Assembly: GCA_001797465.1 (NCBI GenBank)
Contig: MGPQ01000012.1
Location: 177,667 to 241,666 of the forward strand
Reading direction: 5' to 3'
Source: Deltaproteobacteria bacterium GWB2_55_19
Lineage (GTDB): Bacteria > Desulfobacterota > GWC2-55-46
Length of the DNA stretch: 64,000 nucleotides
In this document: positions 1 to 8,613 of the stretch, one piece after another
How the letters are laid out: every line of letters starts with the position of its first letter
Position numbering within the stretch: the stretch's first letter is position 1
Notes under the pieces: generated by a model
Seen by the model: only the letters and a program-made list of their open reading frames with translations
Database searches by the model: none
What the model was told of the DNA's origin: nothing
Made by a program: the position numbers and the translations under genes

Positions 1-143
1 CAATGGGCATCAAGTCGGCAAAGGGCGCAGGGATGTATTGCGTGGCAATAACGTCCACACTGCCCGAAGATGCGCTCGCGCTCGCCGACCGTACTTTCAC
101 GAGCATCACGGAGCTGAAAAGTTTTTTTTGCGACGACGCGTAA
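1..143 (+). CDS. HAD-family hydrolase, C-terminal fragment
   Basis: The window opens inside this gene; codons are in frame from base 3 to the TAA at 141-143, giving 46 residues. They read GIKSAKGAGMYCVAITST, then PEDALALADRTFTSITEL. This matches the end of beta-phosphoglucomutase/PGMase-like HAD phosphatases: the glycine- and alanine-rich helix after the acidic motif IV, the strand ending in ITST or ITTT, and the closing ALADRTF..ITEL segment. Family members dephosphorylate sugar phosphates or isomerise hexose phosphates in the cytoplasm. The catalytic Asp motif lies upstream of the window, so the substrate cannot be inferred. The next gene starts about 200 bases on behind its own strong ribosome site. 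Confidence 0.75.
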   Translation, partial: MGIKSAKGAGMYCVAITSTLPEDALALADRTFTSITELKSFFCDDA

Positions 144-329
144 GGGCAGGCGCTGAAATCCATCCATTGGTCCGCTTCAAGAGAACACACCCTGACATTC
201 CATCGCGATTACTCATCAGCGCAGTCATTTAATTGAAAAAAGCGTTTTTTGCATAAGTGCTCCATTCGGCCGTTTTAACGCGGAATGAGATGCGTCGTCC
301 GGTACTAGTCACTGAGAAGCGTATCTATT

Positions 330-336
330 AAGGAGG
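330..336 (+). promoter_or_regulatory. Strong Shine-Dalgarno site
   Basis: AAGGAGG four bases before the ATG at 341 fixes the start of the first radical SAM gene and marks the left edge of the polysaccharide locus. I see no convincing sigma-70 promoter in the preceding 190 bases. Confidence 0.7.
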
Positions 337-340
337 TCAG

Positions 341-1828
341 ATGAAAGAGACGATCGACGTTGTACTCATCAACCCGGGGGACAGAAAGCAGGTATACCAG
401 GACCTCGGTACAGAGCTTGCGGCCATAGAGCCTCCGTTCTGGATAGCGGTCATCGCCGCCTACCTAAGAAACTGCGGCTTTGGAGTCCGGGTCATAGACG
501 CGAACGCAGAGAACATAACGCCTGATGAGACCGCCGCGATCGTCCGCGAATGCGACCCGCACGTAGCGGCTGTCATCGTATACGGTTCCCACCCATCGGC
601 CTCGACGCAGAACATGACGATAGCGGGGAAGATCTGCACGGCCATCAAGGAGCATACAGCGGCGAGGGTCGCCATAGGCGGCCTCCATCCCTCCGCGCTC
701 CCGGAAAGGACTTTAAGGGAGGAGGACGTTGACTTCGTGATCGAAGGCGAGGGGCCGCTCACCTTAAGGGCTCTCCTCACGGAAATAAAATCAGGCGGCG
801 ATTTCCGGAAGGCCCCGGGGCTCTGGTACTACTGCGGCGGCGAGGTCCGCTCCACGCAAAAGGCCCCTCTTATAAAGGACCTCGACGAGGGGCTCCCGCT
901 CGCGGCCTGGGACCTCCTCCCCATGGACAGGTACCGCGCCCACAATTGGCACTGCTTTGACAATATCGATGACAGGGAGCCGTACGGCGCGATATATACG
1001 TCCCTCGGTTGCCCGTATTCATGCGTCTTCTGCTGTATAAACGCGCCGTTCGGAAAGCCCGGCATTCGGTACAGGTCGCCTGAGCTGGTCGTAAGGGAAA
1101 TAGGCGCGCTCGTCAGGGACTACGGAGTCAAGAACCTAAAGATGGCGGACGAGCTCTTCATACTGAACGAGGCCCACTATATGGGTATCGCTGACCTGAT
1201 AGTGAAGAACGGCTTTGACCTCAATATCTGGGCCTACGCGAGGGTCGATACCATCAACTTCGACAATCTGAAGGCCCTTAAGAGGGCCGGCGTCAACTGG
1301 CTCGGGCTCGGGATCGAATCGGCCTCGACAGTCGTCCGCGACGGGGCCAATAAACGGATGAGAAGCAAGGACATAGCCGAGGTTGTAAGACGCATACAGG
1401 ACGCGGGTATCAGGGTCGGCGCAAACTACATCTTTGGGCTCCCGGACGATACGATGGAGACGATGAGGGAGACGCTGGATCTCGCGCTCGAACTGAATAC
1501 AGAGTGGGCTAACTTCTACTCGGCGATGGCGTACCCCGGCTCCAGGCTATACGATAACGCGATAAGCGACCGTTGGCCGCTCCCGTATCAGTGGCACGGC
1601 TATTCTCAGCACTCCTATGAGACGCACCCGCTCCCGACCAAATATATAGGCGCGGCAGATGTGTTGAGGTTCAGGGACGAGGCGTTCCACAGGTACTTCG
1701 AAAATACAGCGTACCTCTCGATGGTGGAGGGGAAGTTCGGCAGGAAAGTCCGGGAGCACATCGTTTCGATGACAAAGGTGCGCTTGAGGCGAAGGCTCCT
1801 CGAAGGACGAGACCTTGCCGCGGTCTGA
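341..1828 (+). CDS. B12-binding-type radical SAM protein 1
   Basis: A 495-residue protein with the two-part layout of cobalamin-binding radical SAM enzymes. Residues 1-180 form a Rossmann-like cobalamin-binding type domain (start VVLINPGD, then IGGLHPSALP and FVIEGEGP). From about residue 215 there is a radical SAM barrel with CX3CX2C at C224, C228 and C231 in GCPYSCVFC, which holds the [4Fe-4S] cluster that cleaves SAM. Later GIESAS and FGLPDDT are usual barrel motifs. Characterised relatives methylate or rearrange unactivated carbons, including in lipids and antibiotics. The substrate here is unknown. It is the first gene of the polysaccharide locus, and the next radical SAM gene follows at once, so the two probably act in one pathway. 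Confidence 0.9.
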   Translation: MKETIDVVLINPGDRKQVYQDLGTELAAIEPPFWIAVIAAYLRNCGFGVRVIDANAENITPDETAAIVRECDPHVAAVIVYGSHPSASTQNMTIAGKICTAIKEHTAARVAIGGLHPSALPERTLREEDVDFVIEGEGPLTLRALLTEIKSGGDFRKAPGLWYYCGGEVRSTQKAPLIKDLDEGLPLAAWDLLPMDRYRAHNWHCFDNIDDREPYGAIYTSLGCPYSCVFCCINAPFGKPGIRYRSPELVVREIGALVRDYGVKNLKMADELFILNEAHYMGIADLIVKNGFDLNIWAYARVDTINFDNLKALKRAGVNWLGLGIESASTVVRDGANKRMRSKDIAEVVRRIQDAGIRVGANYIFGLPDDTMETMRETLDLALELNTEWANFYSAMAYPGSRLYDNAISDRWPLPYQWHGYSQHSYETHPLPTKYIGAADVLRFRDEAFHRYFENTAYLSMVEGKFGRKVREHIVSMTKVRLRRRLLEGRDLAAV

Positions 1829-1835
1829 TCCCGAT

Positions 1836-3563
1836 ATGACGAAGATACTCCTTATGAACATACCGGCAGGGCCCATTCCCTCGGATTATCCGCCTGTCGC
1901 GATATCAAGGGTCATGGAGGGGATAGACCCGTCCCTCGGGTGTGAGGTCTCGTTTTTGAACCTCGACCTATACAGGCCATCATTTGATTCTATCAGGGAG
2001 TCCATAGATCGTTTCGCGCCCGACATCATCGGCATAAGCGCGATGCTCACTCCGTCGTACGCGTATCTTAAAAAGCTCTCAAACTTCGTAGGCGAGAGCT
2101 TCCCCTCGGTAATACAAATACTCGGCGGCCAGATGAACGTCATAGCGAACATAATACTTAAGAAGACGCGCATCAACTTCTGCGTCATTGGCGAATCCGA
2201 GCCCGCGTTCAGCATTCTCATCGGTAAACTCATGGAGACGGGCTTCGATATAAAGGACGCCTCGCCATTCGTTGACATAAAGGGGCTTGTTTTCCTCCGC
2301 GACAACAAGCCCTTTTTTACAGGGTACGGGCCCGAGGACTCGAATGCCGGGACGAGGCAGTTCAATTACAGGCTCGTCTCGCGTTTCTCCGCACTCGATA
2401 ACTACATCCACAGGGTCGACGGCCAGTACTTCAAGGTAAGGCTCGCAAACAGCGATATCAGCGGGCTCTTCAGCCTCTTCAGGCCTGAGAATTTGGATAA
2501 AAACCTTGCGACCGTCTTTACGAGCAAGGGTTGCGTCAACAGGTGCACCTTCTGCCACAGGTTCACCAAGGGGTACAAGGTCCTCGGAGGCAGCGGTGTA
2601 ATAGAGTACATCGAAGCGCTGAGGGCGGACCACAACGCGGGCCTTCTGCTCTTCTCGGAAGAGAACTTCGGCAACCACAGGAAGGCGACCGCGAGGCTCG
2701 TCGAGTACCTTAAAACCTCAGGGCTCAACTGGGCGGCTCCTGCGGTGCGGGTCAAGTCGGTGAACGAGGAAATATTGAAGTCATGGAAGGAGGCCGGGTG
2801 CGTGCACGTCAACTTCGGCATCGAGTCTCTCTCGCAGAAGATACTCGACGTGATGGAAAAGAACTCGACGGTCGAGGAGAACCTTGAGGCGATACGCCTA
2901 TGCTTCAAGCACAGGCTTTTTACGGTCATAGGGCTCGTCATAGGGATGCCTGGAGAGACTGAGGAGACGATAGAGGAGACGATCAAAAACCTCTCTTCGG
3001 TTGTGCCCGACGACATCGACTTTCCGTTTGAGGTCTATGTGAACTTCGTTCAAGCCATCCCCGGCACTCCTGTTTACGAGTACGCGAGGAAAATGGGGTT
3101 TATAAGCAACACAATAGACGAGGAGGAAAAGTATATCGAAAGCCTACACGACGTCGACGCCAACGAGATAGGCCATTATCTCAACTTCACCGATTACGAA
3201 AAAGAGGAGCTCGCGTACTGGAAGTATTATATTTCAATGGAGCTGATAACCGCGTACATCAGGAAGAACGGGTACCTGAAGGTCTTAAGAAAGAAGCGGA
3301 CGCGGCCTTACAGGATAGGGCTCGCGTATTCGGTACTGCCAAAGTTTATCAGGAAGTTCGCCCTTAAGTACGCGCTCCTTGCAAGACACTCCGGGGTTAA
3401 GGGGCTCGTTGCGACAATAACGCGGAAGATACAAAAGGGATTTGCGGGAGAAGAGAGCAGGTTTGTGAAAGTGAACAAGTCGCTTAGAAAGATCAACTCG
3501 GAGATGGCGATAGATACGCGCGAGGACGACCTCTCCACGGCGATACTCCGCGAAAGCCGCTGA
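1836..3563 (+). CDS. B12-binding-type radical SAM protein 2
   Basis: About 575 residues. The N-terminal cobalamin-type domain begins ILLMNIPAGP and includes ILGGQMN and VIGESEP. The radical SAM CX3CX2C is SKGCVNRCTFC near residues 233-240, followed by NFGIESLS and GMPGETEETI. A basic C-terminal extension of about 150 residues, rich in Lys and Arg, could lie at the membrane. The start is uncertain: ATG 1836 has no ribosome site, while TTG 1815 lies seven bases after AAGGA and would overlap the previous gene by 14 bases. It is not a recent duplicate of the preceding gene; resemblance is limited to family motifs. The substrate is unknown. Context suggests modification of a lipid carrier or sugar used by the surface-glycan machinery. 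Confidence 0.88.
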   Translation: MTKILLMNIPAGPIPSDYPPVAISRVMEGIDPSLGCEVSFLNLDLYRPSFDSIRESIDRFAPDIIGISAMLTPSYAYLKKLSNFVGESFPSVIQILGGQMNVIANIILKKTRINFCVIGESEPAFSILIGKLMETGFDIKDASPFVDIKGLVFLRDNKPFFTGYGPEDSNAGTRQFNYRLVSRFSALDNYIHRVDGQYFKVRLANSDISGLFSLFRPENLDKNLATVFTSKGCVNRCTFCHRFTKGYKVLGGSGVIEYIEALRADHNAGLLLFSEENFGNHRKATARLVEYLKTSGLNWAAPAVRVKSVNEEILKSWKEAGCVHVNFGIESLSQKILDVMEKNSTVEENLEAIRLCFKHRLFTVIGLVIGMPGETEETIEETIKNLSSVVPDDIDFPFEVYVNFVQAIPGTPVYEYARKMGFISNTIDEEEKYIESLHDVDANEIGHYLNFTDYEKEELAYWKYYISMELITAYIRKNGYLKVLRKKRTRPYRIGLAYSVLPKFIRKFALKYALLARHSGVKGLVATITRKIQKGFAGEESRFVKVNKSLRKINSEMAIDTREDDLSTAILRESR

Positions 3564-3616
3564 TTGAAAAGCCGCCGGGATTAATGCGGCTAAACCTTTG
3601 AACAATACGGCATGAT

Positions 3617-4837
3617 ATGGTCGCTAAAAAGTACATGATACTCTCGACGATGAGGGACGATTTTTCCAACGACCTCGGCTTCGGCTACATAAGGGAGTTT
3701 GTTCGGGGCGGCGCCGAGTTCCTGGACTACGACGACCTCTATATGGCTCTCGGGAAGGGTGGCCTGGAGGATTATCTATTGAAGAGGGTCGATTCCATCG
3801 GGGCTGAGGTCGTTGTACTTCAATCGTCGCCGAGCGACTTTCACTTCAGCCTCGGTTTCCTCGAAAGGCTCCGCAAAAAGGCCTTCATGGTCATGACCGC
3901 CGGCGACTGCGACCATTACTTCGACATCAGGGATATATATTATGCCCAGTGCTTCGACCTTGTTGTTGTCTATGATTCGCTCTCGCGGTTCAGGTTCCGG
4001 CAGTACGGGATAGACGCGGTCTCGTTCTTCAGCTCCTTCGACGCCTCGAAATATTACAGGGTCGATACCACAGGGAAAGACATCGACGTATCGTTCATCG
4101 GAGACTTCAATGGCAAGCTTGAGAGACAGGAGTACATCGAGTATGCGGCTAAAAACGGCATAATGGTCGAGACCTTCGGGACAGGGTCGAAAAACGGGCC
4201 TCTGCCGCTCGTAAAGATGGTGGAGGTATTCAACAGGACGAAGGTCAACCTGAACTTTACCCGCATATCCCGGAGAAACGCCCTCAGACGAGAGCCATCG
4301 ATAAACTCAAGGCTCCGCCAGGTGAAGGGGAGGATATCCGAGATAGCCCTCTCCGGCGGCTTTGTCCTTACTGAATATGTGCCGGGAATAGAGGAGGCAT
4401 ACGAGCCTGGAAAAGAGGTAGAGGTATTCGATTCAAGGGACGAACTCGTTGAAAAGATAAGATACTATCTCGCGCACAACGCCGAGAGATCCGCGATAGC
4501 CGAGGCCGGGCACGAAAGGGCGGTCAGGGACTACGACGTGATGACCGCGATACCGAGGCTCGTCGCCCTTATAGATGAAAGGAGGCACGCGCGACGCCGT
4601 CGTTTCTCTCCTGTATGCGTTGACAGCCACTTCGAGAGGTACTACGCCACCTTCAGGGTGCGGATGCTCGCGAGGTTTGTCGCGCTCGGCAGATGGCGTT
4701 ACGCACTCGAAGAGATTGAGACCATACTGAAAACCGGCAGGATCGACGCGAGAAAGGCAGTCGGCTTTTTCGTCTTCTCGGTCTTCCCTAACCTCAAGTC
4801 CATATACCTGAGTCTCCGAAATGCTAACAGATATTAA
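3617..4837 (+). CDS. CgeB-like glycosyltransferase 1
   Basis: A 406-residue protein of the CgeB/DUF3880 type, a GT-B fold group named after Bacillus spore maturation protein CgeB. Supporting segments are MTAGDCDHYF and DLVVVYDS in the N-terminal half, then DVSFIGDF, METFGTGS-like and VNLNFTRIS. The donor-site region SEIALSGGFVLTEYVPGIEE is followed by LVEKIRYYLAHN. It probably transfers a sugar from a nucleotide donor in the cytoplasm; donor and acceptor cannot be read. A paralogue lies at 6284, with the Wzx flippase between them. The next gene starts 17 bases before this one stops. ATG 3617 has no clear ribosome site; an in-frame ATG 18 bases later is an alternative. Confidence 0.85.
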   Translation: MVAKKYMILSTMRDDFSNDLGFGYIREFVRGGAEFLDYDDLYMALGKGGLEDYLLKRVDSIGAEVVVLQSSPSDFHFSLGFLERLRKKAFMVMTAGDCDHYFDIRDIYYAQCFDLVVVYDSLSRFRFRQYGIDAVSFFSSFDASKYYRVDTTGKDIDVSFIGDFNGKLERQEYIEYAAKNGIMVETFGTGSKNGPLPLVKMVEVFNRTKVNLNFTRISRRNALRREPSINSRLRQVKGRISEIALSGGFVLTEYVPGIEEAYEPGKEVEVFDSRDELVEKIRYYLAHNAERSAIAEAGHERAVRDYDVMTAIPRLVALIDERRHARRRRFSPVCVDSHFERYYATFRVRMLARFVALGRWRYALEEIETILKTGRIDARKAVGFFVFSVFPNLKSIYLSLRNANRY

Positions 4838-6287
4838 AAATGACTCCAAACTCAAGTCCGGGGTTAACCTCATCGTTATCCAGCTCGGGCTCTACGCCTT
4901 GCCGCTTGTGACTATCCCCTATACGGTTAAGACCGTAGGCATAGAAAACTATGGCAAATACGCTTTTTTCCAGGCCGTAGCCGGCCTGCTTTCGGTAGTG
5001 GCGGGCTACGGGTTCGTTCAGACAGGGGTCCGGGACATATCCATGAGCGAGGACCTTAAATGCCTTAACTCAGAATATTCGGCGGTAATGTTTTCCAAGC
5101 TTATGGCACTCGCGTTCTCCGTCATTATTGCGCTCCCTCTTCTATTTTTAAGGAGGTTCTCATCCGAGCCTGAGTTGTTTATGTATTCGCTTTTGACGCT
5201 TGTCGCCGTATTCCTTGACACGTCGTTCGTATATCAGGGCATAGAGAAGCTCAAGGACTTCGTGCACATGAGCCTTGTCGGGAACATTGTGGTCATTGTC
5301 CTCCTCTTTGCCCTTGTAAGGGACGAGAGCGGGTACAGGCTTTTGCCGCTCGTCTTCACCCTCCCGCGGGTCACAGCGTACCTCGCGTCAATAGCGCTTC
5401 TGCGCGTGCGGTTCAACATCTCGCTCTCCCTGCCGGGTTTTAGGACTGTGCTGAAAAAGATGCGGGTAAACTTCAATTTTTTCGTCTCGAACATATTCAT
5501 AATCCTGTATACGAGGGCTACCGCCGTATTCCTCGGGGTATTCGCCGGCGACGCGGCTGTGGGTTATTACTCGCTCGCCGACCAACTGACTTACGCCTAT
5601 TCCAACATACAGGGGAAGGTATCGACTGTATACCAGCCGCAGACGATGCAGGCCTTTTCAGATTCCCTCTCTAAGGGGAGGGAGGCCGCCAGGGAATCAA
5701 TCTTCGCGGTATCGATAATGGCGCTCTCCGGGTTTCTCTTTACGCAGTTCTTCACAGAGGAGATATTGACGGTCTTTTTCTCAACAGAGGCGCTCCCCGC
5801 TGTCCTGCCGTTACGGTTGCTGTCGCTTAACTTTATTACGATACATATAAGCTCGATACTCGGTATGCAGGTGCTCCTCGCCATGTACAGGGACAAAGAG
5901 ATTTTGAGGCCATCAGTCTACGCGGCCCTCCTTAACGCCACATTAGGGTGCGCGGCCATATATTTATGGGGAGCAACGGGCGCCGCGGCATCCGTTGCTG
6001 CGATTGAGTGCCTTATATTGGTTTATTTCATTAAAAAGGTGAGGGACTGCGGGGTCGAGCTTCTGGATAAAAGGTTAGTCGCGAGGGTCTTTGAGTTCGT
6101 CCTCCCGCTCTTAGGGGCCCTCTCTGTATTGAGGTTATCGTATTCGGCAACTGGCTTTAGCCCTTATGTAAAGCTCCCTGTAACCGTAGCGGCATACGGC
6201 GTGGCTGTCATCGGGACGCTCGTCATCCTAGGGATGATAGACGTAAGGGGAAGGAGGCTCCTCGTGGAGCGTATGACCGCAAAATGA
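4821..6287 (+). CDS. Wzx-like polysaccharide flippase
   Basis: A 488-residue integral membrane protein with about 12-14 hydrophobic segments. The N-terminal segment GVNLIVIQLGLYALPLVTIP and the following GIENYGKYAFFQA are typical of the PST/Wzx branch of the MOP superfamily (related to MATE transporters). Such proteins flip undecaprenyl-diphosphate-linked oligosaccharides from the inner to the outer leaflet of the cytoplasmic membrane. It overlaps the CgeB-like gene upstream by 17 bases and the second CgeB-like gene downstream by four (ATGA), so the three are translationally coupled. With the polymerase-like gene at 11392 and the Wzz-like gene at 21483 it points to a Wzx/Wzy-dependent pathway. 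Substrate specificity cannot be predicted. Confidence 0.9.
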   Translation: MLTDIKNDSKLKSGVNLIVIQLGLYALPLVTIPYTVKTVGIENYGKYAFFQAVAGLLSVVAGYGFVQTGVRDISMSEDLKCLNSEYSAVMFSKLMALAFSVIIALPLLFLRRFSSEPELFMYSLLTLVAVFLDTSFVYQGIEKLKDFVHMSLVGNIVVIVLLFALVRDESGYRLLPLVFTLPRVTAYLASIALLRVRFNISLSLPGFRTVLKKMRVNFNFFVSNIFIILYTRATAVFLGVFAGDAAVGYYSLADQLTYAYSNIQGKVSTVYQPQTMQAFSDSLSKGREAARESIFAVSIMALSGFLFTQFFTEEILTVFFSTEALPAVLPLRLLSLNFITIHISSILGMQVLLAMYRDKEILRPSVYAALLNATLGCAAIYLWGATGAAASVAAIECLILVYFIKKVRDCGVELLDKRLVARVFEFVLPLLGALSVLRLSYSATGFSPYVKLPVTVAAYGVAVIGTLVILGMIDVRGRRLLVERMTAK

Positions 6288-7603
6288 AGCAGACCCGACG
6301 GATACTCGTCCTGAACGTCCACAAGAAGGACGCCTCGACCATGAACGACTTCGCCGACCAGAACGCGCGTCTCCTTATAGATGGTTTTGGGGGAGGCAGG
6401 GTATTCCATTTCTCCGACTCGACCGCAGAGACAGGCATCAGGTCGACTGAGAGAGAGATAATGAGGCTTGTCAAGGACGAGGGAGTCGATACAGTCTTCT
6501 TCGCGCCTAACGGCGACAGCTATGAGTTATCAATCGAGTTTTTCAGGGACTTGCGGGAGCGGACCGGCGCAAGGCTCGTCCTCTGGGCGCTCGACGATGA
6601 AATGATATTCGACGTCCTCTCGAAATACTACGCGCAGGTCTTTGACGCGGTAGTTACGACCGATTACTACGCATGCTTCGCCTACCGGAAGCTCGGAGTC
6701 CCTTCCATGTATTACTTCTCAAGCTATCTCAAGAAAGACTTCCATCCAGTTGAAATTAAAAAGGATATAGACGTAAGCTTCGTAGGTGACTGTGCCAAGG
6801 GCGGCAGGGCCGCCTGCATCGAATATCTGAGGAAATACGGTATATCGGTTGAGACCTTCGGGGACGGCTCTGAGAACGGGTTTGTGAAAAAGGAGGATAT
6901 TCCGTCCATCTTTTCACGCTCGAAGATAAACCTGAACTTCACTAAGGTTGATTCCGCGGGACCCCTTGCATGGTTTCTCGGCGAGAACTCTTTAACGAAT
7001 ATCGTAAGGCAGAATAAGGGGCGTCCGATGGAAATCGCCCTCACAAGGTCCTTCTGCCTGAGCGAGCATTCTCCGTCTCTTGGCGAGACCTTTGTCCCTG
7101 GAAAAGAGATAGGCGTTTTTTATGACGAAAGGTCGCTCCTTGAAAAGGTCAGGCACTATCTCGCCAACGATTCTCTCAGGACCCGAATAGCCGAGGCCGC
7201 GTTCAGCAAGGCTTTAACCTTAGAGGCTGAAGTCTTTTTTCCAAGGCTTGTCGAAGAGCTTCTGATACTGCTCGACAGCTCTTCCCACCCGCAGAGGGAC
7301 ACTGTGATACACAGGGACGCCGTATTCAAGAAGAACCACGTCATAAGGCTCGCGATACTCATGCTTTTTCAGCTCTCTAAGCTTAAATTGGCCCCGGCCT
7401 TCGGGTCGTTCGCCAATATGTTCCAGTACGGTCCGGCCATCTTCCTTTCGGCCTTTTCGCAGGGCCTCTCCATCGGATGCAGGAAGGCGCTTAATAAAAA
7501 GAGGAGAAAAGATGCCAAAGACGAGGCTCAAAGTCCTCTGCATAGTCTCGATAATGCCGCCTTACCAGGGCGGGGCCGCAGTGGACTACGGCATAATCCT
7601 TGA
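6284..7603 (+). CDS. CgeB-like glycosyltransferase 2
   Basis: A 439-residue paralogue of the gene at 3617. Shared landmarks are DIDVSFVGD, VETFGDGSENG, INLNFTKVDS, IALTRSFCLSEHSPSLGETF, PGKEI and LLEKVRHYLAND. The N-terminal half reads FFAPNGDSYELS and LVLWALDDEM, the usual CgeB/DUF3880 pattern. The last 30 or so residues, very basic and ending LPGRGRSGLRHNP, are encoded inside the start of the next gene in another reading frame. That 92-base overlap is unusually long and may be a chance extension after loss of an earlier stop. The start overlaps the flippase stop (ATGA). It probably acts in the cytoplasm on the same lipid-linked glycan. Confidence 0.83.
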   Translation: MKQTRRILVLNVHKKDASTMNDFADQNARLLIDGFGGGRVFHFSDSTAETGIRSTEREIMRLVKDEGVDTVFFAPNGDSYELSIEFFRDLRERTGARLVLWALDDEMIFDVLSKYYAQVFDAVVTTDYYACFAYRKLGVPSMYYFSSYLKKDFHPVEIKKDIDVSFVGDCAKGGRAACIEYLRKYGISVETFGDGSENGFVKKEDIPSIFSRSKINLNFTKVDSAGPLAWFLGENSLTNIVRQNKGRPMEIALTRSFCLSEHSPSLGETFVPGKEIGVFYDERSLLEKVRHYLANDSLRTRIAEAAFSKALTLEAEVFFPRLVEELLILLDSSSHPQRDTVIHRDAVFKKNHVIRLAILMLFQLSKLKLAPAFGSFANMFQYGPAIFLSAFSQGLSIGCRKALNKKRRKDAKDEAQSPLHSLDNAALPGRGRSGLRHNP

Positions 7604-8579
7604 GCGCCTCGGGGCGGGTTTCAACAGGGATTTTGATATCCGTGTACTGACCGAGCGCGGGTGCTCCAAAGAGGCAGAAGGGGTCATCTACGACGACAGC
7701 CTCTTGAACTATGACTCGGCCCCGACAAAAAAGCGCGCTCGCCAGGCGCTTAATTATCTCAAGATCATCCGGGAGGTGCTGTTTTCAGGGTCGAACGTCG
7801 TCCACATACACGCGAGATACGTATACGGCAGGTACATAGGGCGGCTCATCTGGCTTGCGTTGCTCTTGTCTCCCTCAAAGGTCGTCATCGACATAAGGGA
7901 CAGGTTCTACGGGAACTTCGGCTTCGGACATAACTTCATATTCTGCTCGGACGATTTAAGGGAGTTTTACGGTTGGATAGAAAACGCCGTAGTTATTCAG
8001 GTGCCGCTTGCGCTGAAGCCCCTCAGGTCCGCGGTCGAGCCCGCGCGCAAGCTTGCGTACTTCGGTACGATCGCGGCGAACAAAGGCGTATTGGAATTGC
8101 TTGACGCTTATGTAGCGTACAGGAAGGCCTCAGAGACCCCGCTCGAACTCGACTTCTACGGGTTCAACGCGATGGGTGCGGTCTTCACTGATAGGGTTTC
8201 TCATATCGAAGGTGCCGCGTATCGCGGGTACCTGTTGCCAGGGGACGTGCCGGACCGGATACTCGAATACAAGGCCGTTGTGCTTCCCTCGGCCTCTGAA
8301 GGCATGCCGAGGGTCTGCCTTGAGGCGCTCTATGCCAGCCGAATGATCCTCTGCCACGAGTCTGTGAGGAGGTCTATACCGTGCATCCCCGAGGTCTTCA
8401 CCTTCAGGGATGCCGCTAAAGAATTGCCCGGGCTCATCAAAAAAGCGGAGTCCGCGGATGCGGACTTCTCATACGGATACGATTTTACAAGGCACGACCC
8501 TGACGTCGTATGCGCGGAGCTTGCGGAGCTATACATGTGGATAGCTCCAGGGCGTAAGAGAAAAGCGGTGACTACTTGA
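7512..8579 (+). CDS. Family 4 glycosyltransferase
   Basis: A 355-residue GT-B fold enzyme. The N-terminal loop MPPYQGGAAVDYG replaces the usual glycine-rich acceptor loop, and the C-terminal donor site carries the retaining-transferase E-x7-E pattern in PSASEGMPRVCLEAL. AYFGTIAANKGVLELLDAY marks the start of the donor domain. It probably adds one sugar to the growing lipid-linked oligosaccharide using a nucleotide-sugar donor. GAGGAGAAAAG just before ATG 7512 is a good ribosome site, so this start is more secure than the end of the overlapping upstream gene. Donor and linkage are not predictable. Confidence 0.88.
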   Translation: MPKTRLKVLCIVSIMPPYQGGAAVDYGIILERLGAGFNRDFDIRVLTERGCSKEAEGVIYDDSLLNYDSAPTKKRARQALNYLKIIREVLFSGSNVVHIHARYVYGRYIGRLIWLALLLSPSKVVIDIRDRFYGNFGFGHNFIFCSDDLREFYGWIENAVVIQVPLALKPLRSAVEPARKLAYFGTIAANKGVLELLDAYVAYRKASETPLELDFYGFNAMGAVFTDRVSHIEGAAYRGYLLPGDVPDRILEYKAVVLPSASEGMPRVCLEALYASRMILCHESVRRSIPCIPEVFTFRDAAKELPGLIKKAESADADFSYGYDFTRHDPDVVCAELAELYMWIAPGRKRKAVTT

Positions 8580-8613
8580 ATCGAGGCGGTCTTTTTCGCT
8601 TAAAACGGAGGCC

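Noticed and set aside
38..232. Small + strand open frame at the left edge
   Set aside because: It is out of frame with the HAD-family tail (3-143), which has clear family motifs, and its product has a random, Arg-rich composition.
236..256. AAAAAAGCGTTTTTT as a terminator of the HAD gene
   Set aside because: The stem is only A-T pairs around GCG, without a GC-rich base or separate T-run.
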